Shown: piece after piece, positions 1 to 5,239 of the stretch
How positions within the stretch are numbered: position 1 is the first letter of the stretch
Layout of the letters: each line of letters starts with the position of its first letter
Source of the DNA: Candidatus Hodarchaeota archaeon
GTDB taxonomy: Archaea > Asgardarchaeota > Heimdallarchaeia > Hodarchaeales > YT1-057
Direction: 5' to 3'
Length of the DNA: 5,551 nucleotides
Assembly: GCA_016839955.1 (NCBI GenBank)
Contig: JAEOTI010000195.1
Span: 1-5,551, forward strand
Position numbers and translations under genes: made by a program
Notes under the pieces: model-generated
The model's input: only the letters and a program-made list of their open reading frames with translations
Database searches by the model: none
What the model was told of the DNA's origin: nothing

Positions 1-569
1 CAAATTATCTGCCGTATATAGGTAATATTGATGTAAAACTTCACCCCAGCCCTAATTGATAAATGTGTAAGCAATGTGTGACCTTCAAAAGGATATATTA
101 GTCCAAACCTAACTAAGTCTTGAAAATAAATCACATGTTTAATAACCTACATTTTAGAACAAGGAGTTCAATTTTTAGAGCAGCTCTGAATAATTCTTTG
201 AAAGAAATAAGATTGAATGAATTCTGTAAAAAATAGCTTTTACAATCGCTCTCACTTATTATTCTCATGAATTCTTTAATTATTACTTAATCCCGCTTGA
301 CTTAAAAATGTGATTTTCATTTTCTTTCCTCCATCTTGTATTATGAGAGATATATAAGTTTTATTCAAGAATCGGGGTGAAAGAACTCAGGTATAGTTTT
401 TTCTACTGTTCCAAGAATTGTTTCAGTAGTAATGCTTGAAATAGGAGTATTATCAAGATTGAATTCATATAGATGATTTGTCTAGATGGCCATTTTGTTG
501 ATTCTCCGACGAATAATCTCCGAAATTTTCTTTTTTGGCTAATATTAATCGGGATTGAGATTATATTAA
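1..569. other. Gene-poor left flank
   Basis: This stretch has no convincing intact gene. A 33-codon plus-strand ORF at 135-236 begins with ATG and encodes a basic peptide (MFNNLHF... ending in EFCKK), but it lacks a ribosome binding site and a recognisable family. A TATA-like sequence at 349-358 followed by a GGGGTGA motif at about 374-380 leads only to a GTG ORF of about 20 codons. The best coding-like signal is the minus-strand remnant at 365-538, listed separately. The region otherwise looks like AT-rich spacer or eroded gene sequence. Confidence 0.5.
365..538 (-). pseudogene. Possible decayed coding remnant with in-frame stop
   Basis: One minus-strand frame reads protein-like on both sides of a TAG codon at 482-484. 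Upstream of it is a basic segment (PKKKISEIIRRRINKMAI). Downstream are 38 codons beginning TNHLYEFNLDNTPISS, passing through TILGTVEKTIPEFF and ending HPDS before a TGA at 365-367. The 38-codon part has a balanced, folded-protein-like composition. No start codon with a ribosome binding site covers the whole stretch, and a stop (539-541) closes it upstream. I do not recognise a family. It may be the C-terminal end of a dead gene or chance open frame in AT-rich DNA. Confidence 0.28.
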
Positions 570-605
570 TTGCCTTTAACACTATTTATAAGAGCTGACT
601 CTAAG

Positions 606-1310
606 ATGAACCAATATTTATTCCAGATGACTGGTGATTTTAGTTTATTAGAAAGACCTTATCGATTTGATTTCAACCCTTTAAGGTGGCCCAAAGTCAG
701 TATAGTGGGATTTGTGGGTATCACAATCTATTGTATTTTTACACTCATATCTTTCTCTTTCTTTCCACGAAACTTTAATCCTATCAATAATAACTTGAGT
801 GAACTGGGTGATTTCTATGATAATCCCAATGGGGCGATTTTCTATAACATAGGCATGGTTCTTACTGTTATAGCATCAATTCTCTTTTATATAGGGCTAT
901 ATGAATGGTTTATGAAGAAAAAAAAGAGCAAAACACTTGTTGTTGGCCTAGCAGTTGGTAAGATTAATGCGCTAGCTATTATAATGGCTGGAATTTTTTC
1001 AGAAACACAAGAAACATTTACTCTGCATGTATTTTGGAGTGTCCTTATTTTTATCTCATTTTTTCCAGTCTTAATCCTAGTAGGTGTCTCGATTATTACC
1101 TATCCTGATTTTAATAGACTAGTTGCTTATTATGGATTCGGAGTTTCTTTAGCAGATTTAAGTTTTCTTGTTTTTTTAGTTTTCACTGGAGTTGATGCAA
1201 ATTTTCCCTTATTTGAATGGTTAGCCGTATTTTCGTATATAAGTTGGATTGGAGTACTCGCATATTCCATATTAAATTTAGGGGTATTGGATGAGAACAA
1301 CAAAATTTAG
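606..1310 (+). CDS. DUF998-like six-TM membrane protein
   Basis: This is an integral membrane protein of unknown function that matches the DUF998 pattern. Numbering from a TTG at 570, where the ORF opens, hydrophobic segments lie near residues 43-65, 89-112, 122-144, 153-177, 184-206 and 215-236. Family-like landmarks are NLSELG (75-80) before TM2, FYNIGM in TM2, GIFSE (141-145) followed by LHVFWS at the start of TM4, and a FEW motif opening TM6. A positively charged KKKKSK patch follows TM2. The start is uncertain: an in-frame stop sits at 567-569, TTG 570 is possible, and ATG 606 (chosen) and ATG 627 are alternatives. None has a strong ribosome binding site. A TATA-like TTTATAAG at 585-592 lies too close to 606 to serve it and would better suit ATG 627. 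DUF998 members have no firmly assigned activity. It converges on the macro/SLATT operon and is probably transcribed independently. Confidence 0.75.
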   Translation: MNQYLFQMTGDFSLLERPYRFDFNPLRWPKVSIVGFVGITIYCIFTLISFSFFPRNFNPINNNLSELGDFYDNPNGAIFYNIGMVLTVIASILFYIGLYEWFMKKKKSKTLVVGLAVGKINALAIIMAGIFSETQETFTLHVFWSVLIFISFFPVLILVGVSIITYPDFNRLVAYYGFGVSLADLSFLVFLVFTGVDANFPLFEWLAVFSYISWIGVLAYSILNLGVLDENNKI

Positions 1311-1329
1311 TGTTATAAGATAATCTTTT

Positions 1330-1345
1330 CACTTTTTTAAAAGTG
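1330..1345. terminator. AT-rich hairpin between convergent genes
   Basis: CACTTTT and AAAAGTG form a 7-bp perfect inverted repeat with a two-base loop, 19 bases after the DUF998-like stop. T-rich stretches occur on both strands (TCTTTTCACTTTTTT on the plus strand, CACTTTTAAAAAAG on the minus strand). It lies between two convergent transcription units and could end both. Archaeal termination depends mainly on T-tracts, so the T-rich part may matter more than the stem. Confidence 0.4.
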
Positions 1346-1515
1346 TTAATCCAGCCTTTTACGACGTTTAAAATCGAATAAAGGTCTATTTTGGTTCTAT
1401 GCTCATTGTTCTGATCTAACGAACAAGGCTGAAAGTTATTGAGAACCTAGAAAATTCTCCGATCTGTACGCTTTCCAAAATTTCGGTATGAAATAATGTA
1501 AAAAGTCTTTTAGGT

Positions 1516-2145
1516 CTAAAAGATGAATAGAAATGGAGGTGGGACGGGAAAATCATCTTTAGTCTTCTTATATTGATCTCTAATGTTTTTAATTTGAGTG
1601 TTAAATTCGTCGGGTTTTTTAATGTAACTATCGAGTACTTCCCCATGATATTTATTTGCAGAAGCACTAACACTGTTGTATTTCGCTATACGTTCTGAGT
1701 AATTTTCTTTAAAATTTAGGAATTTATCATACAATGATTTTAAGAATATTAAAACAGCTAATACGAAAGCTAATAATCCAATAACTTGTGGAAGTTCCTG
1801 TTTAATCCATTCTGAGCCAGAGAGGAAGGTGAAAATTGCTATTGTTATCGAGAATATTAGTTCTGCATTCTTACTATTATTAATTTTTCGTGACAGTTTC
1901 TTTACTGCTTGATCACATTCTTCGGTAATTTGTTTTGCTTCCTTTATTGTATTAGTTATAGGTTTCAAACTGATTGTATCATTTTGTGGATTTATCAAGA
2001 AAGCCTTCTCGTCAATTGTGGATAACCATTTGTTGAATTTTTTTTCGTCACCATTGAAGATTGTGTCAATTGCTACTTGTCTTGGAGCAACCTGGTCTTC
2101 ATATTTCATTAACAATTGGTACAAAGCAACTATTTCACTAGTCAT
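1516..2145 (-). CDS. SLATT-like two-TM effector with N-terminal winged-helix-like region
   Basis: This 209-residue protein is probably a membrane effector. Residues 1-62 resemble a small winged helix: helix about 4-15, helix 21-30, helix 33-46, then a hairpin about 49-61 (NPQNDTISLKP). A charged helix (66-92) leads into two close membrane segments, about 94-113 and 119-137, joined by a short SEWIKQELP loop. A long amphipathic helix follows (about 138-174, with FKENYSERIAKYNS), then a hydrophilic tail ending PVPPPFLFIF. Helix, TM hairpin and a trailing helix with spaced E/R/Y residues is the SLATT layout. SLATT proteins are known from nucleotide-sensing conflict systems as predicted pore-forming effectors. 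The ATG overlaps the last 8 bases of the macro gene and has an AGGTGA site six bases upstream, so the two are translationally coupled. Family assignment is by pattern only. A generic 2TM coiled-coil protein is the alternative. Confidence 0.7.
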   Translation of the reverse strand: MTSEIVALYQLLMKYEDQVAPRQVAIDTIFNGDEKKFNKWLSTIDEKAFLINPQNDTISLKPITNTIKEAKQITEECDQAVKKLSRKINNSKNAELIFSITIAIFTFLSGSEWIKQELPQVIGLLAFVLAVLIFLKSLYDKFLNFKENYSERIAKYNSVSASANKYHGEVLDSYIKKPDEFNTQIKNIRDQYKKTKDDFPVPPPFLFIF

Positions 2146-2869
2146 CCCTTTTCACCTTAACCTGTTTTTTATCCCAATTAAAATTGAGTTCATTCTTGAT
2201 CATAGGATTTAACATAACTAATTCCGCAAGGTCTGAAACACTCGACTTTTGAAGGTTATTAACCAGTTGATTCATTTCAACCGTCTTGGTTCTACTCTTG
2301 TAAACGCTATCTCTTATGAATTGTATATCTAATCCGTTTCTAAAGTTCCTATACGTGATCTTATGTCCTTCGGGAACTATTATAGCAACATTCATGGGCA
2401 TTGTGTAAGTTTGCAGGAAGTTTCCTATCCCAGTTGTCACATGTTCTTCTAGTCCATCAGCGAATGGAGGCAACGCAATACTACTGATATTCTTCTCTCT
2501 TGCTTTTTGCATGATATTTTGAGTTGTTTCATAGATCTGTGCAGCCACAGCTCCAAGATTCCTTCTGGTTCTGATAGGAGGCAAAATAGCATGAAAAATG
2601 TATTGAACTTGTAAGTTTCCTGCTCCTGTTACGAAAACTTTTGTAACTTTGAGATCTGGTTGTAATTTGTTTTTAAGGTCATCAATTCTTTCCTCTTTAG
2701 TTACCCCAGAATAATCATCTTTGATGTGTTCCCAAATTGTACTACTAGGTTCTCCTACCATCGTTAAATCAGCATCAGTTGGGTTAACTATTGCGTCTCC
2801 TTGAAAATCGATAATATCACCGTATTGAAGTGATATATTACTTCCAAAGAGTGTATTAGGTTTTTTCAA
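2138..2869 (-). CDS. Divergent macro-domain protein (ADP-ribose-type ligand sensor)
   Basis: The protein has 243 residues, and the macro domain occupies about residues 8-170. Visible hallmarks are GDI (17-19), DAIVNP (25-30), VTGAGNLQVQYIFHAILP (80-97, equivalent to the family's TGGYNLPAKYVIH-VGP strand), a helix around 104-125, and SSIALPPFADGL (129-140) at the second ligand loop. Macro domains bind or hydrolyse ADP-ribose and related NAD-derived molecules. Both glycine-rich loops are unusual: loop 1 reads MVGEPSST instead of GGGV, and loop 2 reads FADGLEEH instead of an STG-Y-G type. Ligand choice or catalysis may therefore differ. A C-terminal extension of about 70 residues, mostly helical in appearance, follows the domain. 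The start is TTG, supported by GAAGGTGA seven bases upstream. The stop lies inside the SLATT gene's start region, and the phosphoesterase gene ends 50 bases upstream, which makes an operon likely. A sensor role for the downstream membrane protein is inferred. Confidence 0.85.
   Translation of the reverse strand: MKKPNTLFGSNISLQYGDIIDFQGDAIVNPTDADLTMVGEPSSTIWEHIKDDYSGVTKEERIDDLKNKLQPDLKVTKVFVTGAGNLQVQYIFHAILPPIRTRRNLGAVAAQIYETTQNIMQKAREKNISSIALPPFADGLEEHVTTGIGNFLQTYTMPMNVAIIVPEGHKITYRNFRNGLDIQFIRDSVYKSRTKTVEMNQLVNNLQKSSVSDLAELVMLNPMIKNELNFNWDKKQVKVKRDD
2152..2157 (-). promoter_or_regulatory. Ribosome binding site of the SLATT-like gene
   Basis: AGGTGA on the minus strand lies six bases before ATG 2145, within the 3' end of the macro gene. 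It matches the complement of the conserved 16S rRNA 3' tail. Its position supports this ATG and coupling of translation to the macro gene. Confidence 0.7.
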
Positions 2870-2876
2870 TTTTTAA

Positions 2877-2884
2877 TCACCTTC
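2877..2884 (-). promoter_or_regulatory. Ribosome binding site deciding the macro gene's TTG start
   Basis: GAAGGTGA on the minus strand lies seven bases before TTG 2869. No ATG or GTG in the same frame fits better, and the encoded protein begins only a few residues before the first macro strand. This supports the rare TTG start. Confidence 0.7.
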
Positions 2885-2919
2885 ATATTTTCTCTAAAGA
2901 TTTCAATAATTTTTCTCTT

Positions 2920-3918
2920 TTAGTCCACTTTCGGCTTAACCAATTTAATAGGTATTCCATCTTCCTTGGTAACAGTATCCAATATTTTTTTATGCTTATT
3001 ATCTTTAAAAGACCATAATGTTTGTTGAAACTCAGTTATTTTAACATAAGTATTGGGTGGTGTTGGATTGGTGGGATTCACCCATGACCCAGTATTTGCA
3101 ATGCTTTTTCCTGCTTCTATATGAATAAAAGGTTTATGTGTATGACCAAATGTCAGCGTGAGTAATTTTTCTTGGTTTGTTGCCCATTCGATAGCGTTTC
3201 TTTCCACGTCTGGAAATTTGACAAGATCTAGTAACTTGGTTATCTCAGGTGAATTACTTGGCTGATTACAGATGAGACTCAATAGATCAGTTTCAAACCT
3301 AGTTTCTGCTGGTTTCACAGGTTCTACCAGATTTTGTCCAAATCGTGTTATTATTTTCCAAATTTTTTTCCACCATGAGAGCCCTTGTAAGTATATCTGC
3401 CATGCCATTTCTGCTAGTTGTCCAACATCATCATTAGCTAGACAGAGAGGGTCATAAAACAACTCATTCTGAATAATATCAAATTTATCTCCGTGTAAAA
3501 ACCAATACTCCCGATTTTCGTTTGCATCAGTTATTTTTATGCTTCTATCGAAAGAAAAATCATATGCATAATCGCCCTCTTTAAAATGCCTTAGGTAAAA
3601 GTCATGATTACCTACTACAAAGTTAATACTGATATTTTTAGATTCTTTAAGCTCTTTAAGACTGTTAAATGTATCAACGTTTTCAAGAATTACTCCTACA
3701 GGATCTCTCCGCCACATATCTAAGAAATCGCCACATATAACTAGTCTATTACATTCAGTTTCTTTTATGCTGTTAATAAAGTTGTTAAACTCTTTCTTAT
3801 TACATTTAATATTCTTATTCTCTTTATCTCTATAACCGAGATGAACATCGGAGACAGCAATAATATTCTCATCTCTTAAATTGTTGACTTGTATTTTCCT
3901 TGCCACTATTTTTTTCAC
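2920..3918 (-). CDS. Calcineurin-like metallophosphoesterase
   Basis: This 332-residue protein carries the full two-metal phosphoesterase signature: SDVHLG (D24, H26), GDFLD (D64), GNHD (N104-D106), LHGD (H142) and FGHTH (H259, H261). The arrangement is closest to the LpxH-like and other small-molecule pyrophosphatase or phosphodiesterase members. Residues about 150-250 form an insertion between the fourth and fifth metal motifs. It includes LQGLSWWKKIWKIITRFGQ (178-195), an amphipathic Trp/Lys-rich helix that could touch the membrane. A lipid A role (LpxH) would not fit an archaeon, so the substrate is unknown. The GTG start has no clear ribosome binding site; a TATA-like box about 26 bases upstream would place transcription start near the GTG, suggesting a leaderless message. 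GTG 3906 (residue 5) is an alternative start. It is the first gene of the cluster, 50 bases before the macro gene, which suggests it acts on the same nucleotide-type ligand (inference). It could be an unrelated housekeeping phosphatase. Confidence 0.88.
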   Translation of the reverse strand: MKKIVARKIQVNNLRDENIIAVSDVHLGYRDKENKNIKCNKKEFNNFINSIKETECNRLVICGDFLDMWRRDPVGVILENVDTFNSLKELKESKNISINFVVGNHDFYLRHFKEGDYAYDFSFDRSIKITDANENREYWFLHGDKFDIIQNELFYDPLCLANDDVGQLAEMAWQIYLQGLSWWKKIWKIITRFGQNLVEPVKPAETRFETDLLSLICNQPSNSPEITKLLDLVKFPDVERNAIEWATNQEKLLTLTFGHTHKPFIHIEAGKSIANTGSWVNPTNPTPPNTYVKITEFQQTLWSFKDNKHKKILDTVTKEDGIPIKLVKPKVD

Positions 3919-3940
3919 TTCCCATGTGATACATTTAGAC

Positions 3941-3950
3941 CTTATATTCT
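3941..3950 (-). promoter_or_regulatory. TATA-like box of the phosphoesterase-macro-SLATT operon
   Basis: On the minus strand this reads AGAATATAAG, centred about 26-28 bases before GTG 3918. That is the usual archaeal TATA-to-start distance, so the transcript could be leaderless, which fits the missing ribosome binding site. The match to consensus is moderate. Confidence 0.33.
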
Positions 3951-3970
3951 ATTTGATTATCCTAGAGTAA

Positions 3971-3980
3971 CTCAATTGAG
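3971..3980. promoter_or_regulatory. Palindrome CTCAATTGAG upstream of the operon promoter
   Basis: This is a perfect 10-base palindrome about 20 bases upstream of the TATA-like box at 3941-3950. A half-site CTCAATTACA lies at 4011-4020, a related ATCAATTTGAG at 4111-4121, and a second perfect palindrome ATCAATTGAT at 4137-4146. The spacing suits a regulator-binding site, but such short AT-rich palindromes can arise by chance. Confidence 0.3.
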
Positions 3981-4017
3981 ATTGGATTTGTAATCGATGC
4001 ATTATTACAGCTCAATT

Positions 4018-4027
4018 ACATTATAAA
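4018..4027 (+). promoter_or_regulatory. Plus-strand TATA-like box
   Basis: ACATTATAAAAG on the plus strand resembles an archaeal TATA element. Transcription would begin near 4045-4050, leaving a leader of about 70 bases before the TTG of the small ORF at 4117. It would be divergent from the phosphoesterase operon. Confidence 0.28.
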
Positions 4028-4116
4028 AGTGGTAGGGGTAAAAAATGACAATTATATTAGCATTTTTTGCTACAAGATTTTCCGGTCAAATCTGATAGCT
4101 CTAGGTGAAAATCAAT

Positions 4117-4263
4117 TTGAGAGAATATGCTCTTAGATCAATTGATTTAGGGTTTTTCTGTTTGATTAACCATACAATGGATGGTTATGTTATAGAATTG
4201 AGCACAAGACCTTCCTTCCTATCCCTTCAATTTTTATCTGTGGTTGTTGTGACTTTTGATTGA
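4117..4263 (+). CDS. Possible small protein, 48 residues
   Basis: A TTG-initiated ORF preceded by AGGTGA at 4103-4108, eight bases before the start, which is the same ribosome binding sequence used by the SLATT-like gene. The product begins MREYALRSIDLGFFCLI, has a polar middle and ends with a hydrophobic stretch (FLSLQFLSVVVVTFD), so it could be a small membrane-associated peptide. A TATA-like box lies upstream at 4018-4027. A 16-codon ORF at 4045-4095, with its own AGGGGT motif, precedes it. No family is recognised. Its length is within what chance allows in AT-rich DNA. Confidence 0.27.
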   Translation: MREYALRSIDLGFFCLINHTMDGYVIELSTRPSFLSLQFLSVVVVTFD

Positions 4264-4353
4264 TAACAAATATACTTGATTTTGTGGACCTAATCCAGCC
4301 ATAGACGCCGTTGTTATAATAGGTTATCCAAAAATTTGTCATTACTGAAGCTA

Positions 4354-4382
4354 GTCAGAAGCAGTATCTGGCTTCTCCTGAC
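4354..4382 (-). terminator. Hairpin after the toxin-antitoxin operon
   Basis: GTCA-GAAGC pairs with GCTTC-TGAC around a short loop, with a three-base bulge on one side, starting 11 bases after the DUF5615 stop. It is the strongest stem in this area. On the minus strand a T-rich run (AAATTTTT) comes only about 16-24 bases further on, so it could be a terminator or an mRNA 3' end structure. Confidence 0.35.
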
Positions 4383-4393
4383 CTTTTGATTGC

Positions 4394-4750
4394 TTACAAC
4401 AGCTCCATACCCAAAGTCAACAAGAACGACTGGTCTACAATAATTACTTGCTCCAGTGAGAATTGATTTAAAAATTCCTGAAATAACTTCAAAAAGGCTT
4501 TTTTACCTTGCGTCTCTGGTTTTAGCAGAATTATTCCATAGAATGTTCCTTGAGGGTGTAAAAAAGCATTACTGAAGTCTGTATCGAGTGTGATTAGAAT
4601 TCTCTTTTCATTTAAACATAATGTCAATAAGTCTCCGTCTTTAATTCCTGTTTTATTCTCATGATAAATGCTATCTACTTGATGGTCTCCCATCGATTCC
4701 AGAATTTTCTTCACAGAAAATGGGGAGTTCTCATCTATTTTAAATCTCAC
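4394..4750 (-). CDS. DUF5615 PIN-like toxin-type protein
   Basis: This protein of about 118 residues matches the DUF5615 (PIN-like, Mut7-C-related) family. The usual opening (hydrophobic strand then DEN-P) appears as VRFKIDENSP. Acidic residues follow at KDGD, and the core RILITLDTDF matches the family's ILT-D-DF strand, followed by GIILLKPET. These acidic residues are the expected metal-binding set of a PIN-type nuclease fold. The open frame extends to TTG 4771, but GTG 4750 is preferred: it puts the start directly before RFKIDEN as in the family, has GAGGGT six bases upstream, and removes the overlap with the DUF433 gene. DUF5615 genes commonly sit beside DUF433 genes as predicted type II toxin-antitoxin pairs, as here with a 10-base gap. 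RNase activity is inferred from the fold. Confidence 0.85.
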   Translation of the reverse strand: MRFKIDENSPFSVKKILESMGDHQVDSIYHENKTGIKDGDLLTLCLNEKRILITLDTDFSNAFLHPQGTFYGIILLKPETQGKKAFLKLFQEFLNQFSLEQVIIVDQSFLLTLGMELL

Positions 4751-4760
4751 TCCGTTACCC

Positions 4761-5000
4761 TCAACCTTCAACAGTTAAAGGAATTATCTCTCCTCTTGCT
4801 AATGACGCTGCATACATTAATGCAACATTTACATCACCTTTTTTTAGTGATGGATACTCTAAAAGTATTTCCTCTTCCGTCATACCTTCAGCAACACAAT
4901 CAAGGATAATAGAAACCATTATTCGAGTACCCTTGATACATACCTTACCATGACAGATGTTTATATTTGAAGAAACTCTCTCTTTCCAATCTTCAGCCAT
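4761..5000 (-). CDS. DUF433 antitoxin-type protein
   Basis: This 79-residue protein has the DUF433 signature nearly end to end: HGKVCIKGTRIMVSIIL (17-33, family GGKPVI-GTRI-V), AEGMTEEEILLEYPSL (37-52) and VALMYAASLARGE (59-71). The family adopts a small winged-helix-like fold and is the usual partner of DUF5615 PIN-like proteins, acting as predicted antitoxin and likely self-repressor. It is the first gene of a two-gene minus-strand operon. The ATG start is preceded by AAAGGG at a short distance, a weak ribosome binding site. A TATA-like box and an inverted repeat lie upstream. The first G of the family's GG pair is His here, a small deviation. Confidence 0.88.
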   Translation of the reverse strand: MAEDWKERVSSNINICHGKVCIKGTRIMVSIILDCVAEGMTEEEILLEYPSLKKGDVNVALMYAASLARGEIIPLTVEG

Positions 5001-5086
5001 ATATAACCCTTTACATCAGTTTTTTATCTGTTTGGTGATGTCCAATTAAAGAAGATATTGAGTAGATTAAAAAGTTTCTCTTTCTG

Positions 5087-5096
5087 TTTTATATAG
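5087..5096 (-). promoter_or_regulatory. TATA-like box of the DUF433-DUF5615 operon
   Basis: CTATATAAAA on the minus strand is the best archaeal-type TATA match in the window, with a purine-rich stretch just upstream that could serve as a BRE. Transcription would start near 5065, giving a leader of roughly 65 bases before ATG 5000. Confidence 0.42.
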
Positions 5097-5112
5097 AGAT
5101 TTTTACTTCAAA

Positions 5113-5130
5113 TGATTTTCGATAATCATG
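5113..5130. promoter_or_regulatory. Inverted repeat upstream of the toxin-antitoxin promoter
   Basis: ATGATT and AATCAT form a 6-bp perfect inverted repeat separated by TTCGAT, 16 bases upstream of the TATA-like box at 5087-5096. Toxin-antitoxin operons are often self-regulated through such sites, but position and size alone are weak support. Confidence 0.25.
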
Positions 5131-5182
5131 TAACTTCATTGAACAATGGAGTCCGAGAATAGTTCAACATTTAATTATAGAG

Positions 5183-5193
5183 GGCTGGTTTAA
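5183..5193. repeat. 11-bp inverted repeat, left copy
   Basis: GGCTGGTTTAA here is the exact reverse complement of TTAAACCAGCC at 5455-5465. The two copies enclose about 260 bases that contain most of the decayed coding remnant. No target duplication is evident, so a mobile origin is unproven. Confidence 0.4.
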
Positions 5194-5239
5194 CGACGTT
5201 TGGATATTAGAAAAAACATTGTGCTTTTGTCATTATTCA

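Larger units (their letters stand above)
3919..4393. other. Intergenic control region between the two minus-strand operons
   Basis: This region of about 475 bases carries no long ORF. It holds a minus-strand TATA-like box for the phosphoesterase operon, two perfect CAATTG-centred palindromes with further half-sites, a plus-strand TATA-like box with two small downstream ORFs (16 codons at 4045-4095 and 48 codons at 4117-4263), and a hairpin just after the DUF5615 gene. A 22-codon minus-strand ORF at 4234-4302 has no support. Confidence 0.5.

Noticed and set aside
135..236. 33-codon plus-strand ORF with a basic product
   Set aside because: Protein-like composition, but no ribosome binding site, no promoter at a sensible distance and no recognised family.
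1330..1345. Start of a CRISPR-like or tandem repeat
   Set aside because: It is a single hairpin with no spaced direct repeats anywhere in the window.
1416..1673. 85-codon minus-strand ORF
   Set aside because: It overlaps the 3' half of the SLATT-like gene in another frame, has no ribosome binding site and is a shadow of that gene.
2018..2212. 64-codon plus-strand ORF
   Set aside because: Antisense to the SLATT/macro junction, with no start signal or family match.
3272..3457. 61-codon plus-strand ORF
   Set aside because: Antisense to the phosphoesterase coding region, where codon structure explains the open frame.
4661..4909. 82-codon plus-strand ORF
   Set aside because: Antisense to the well-supported DUF433-DUF5615 pair.
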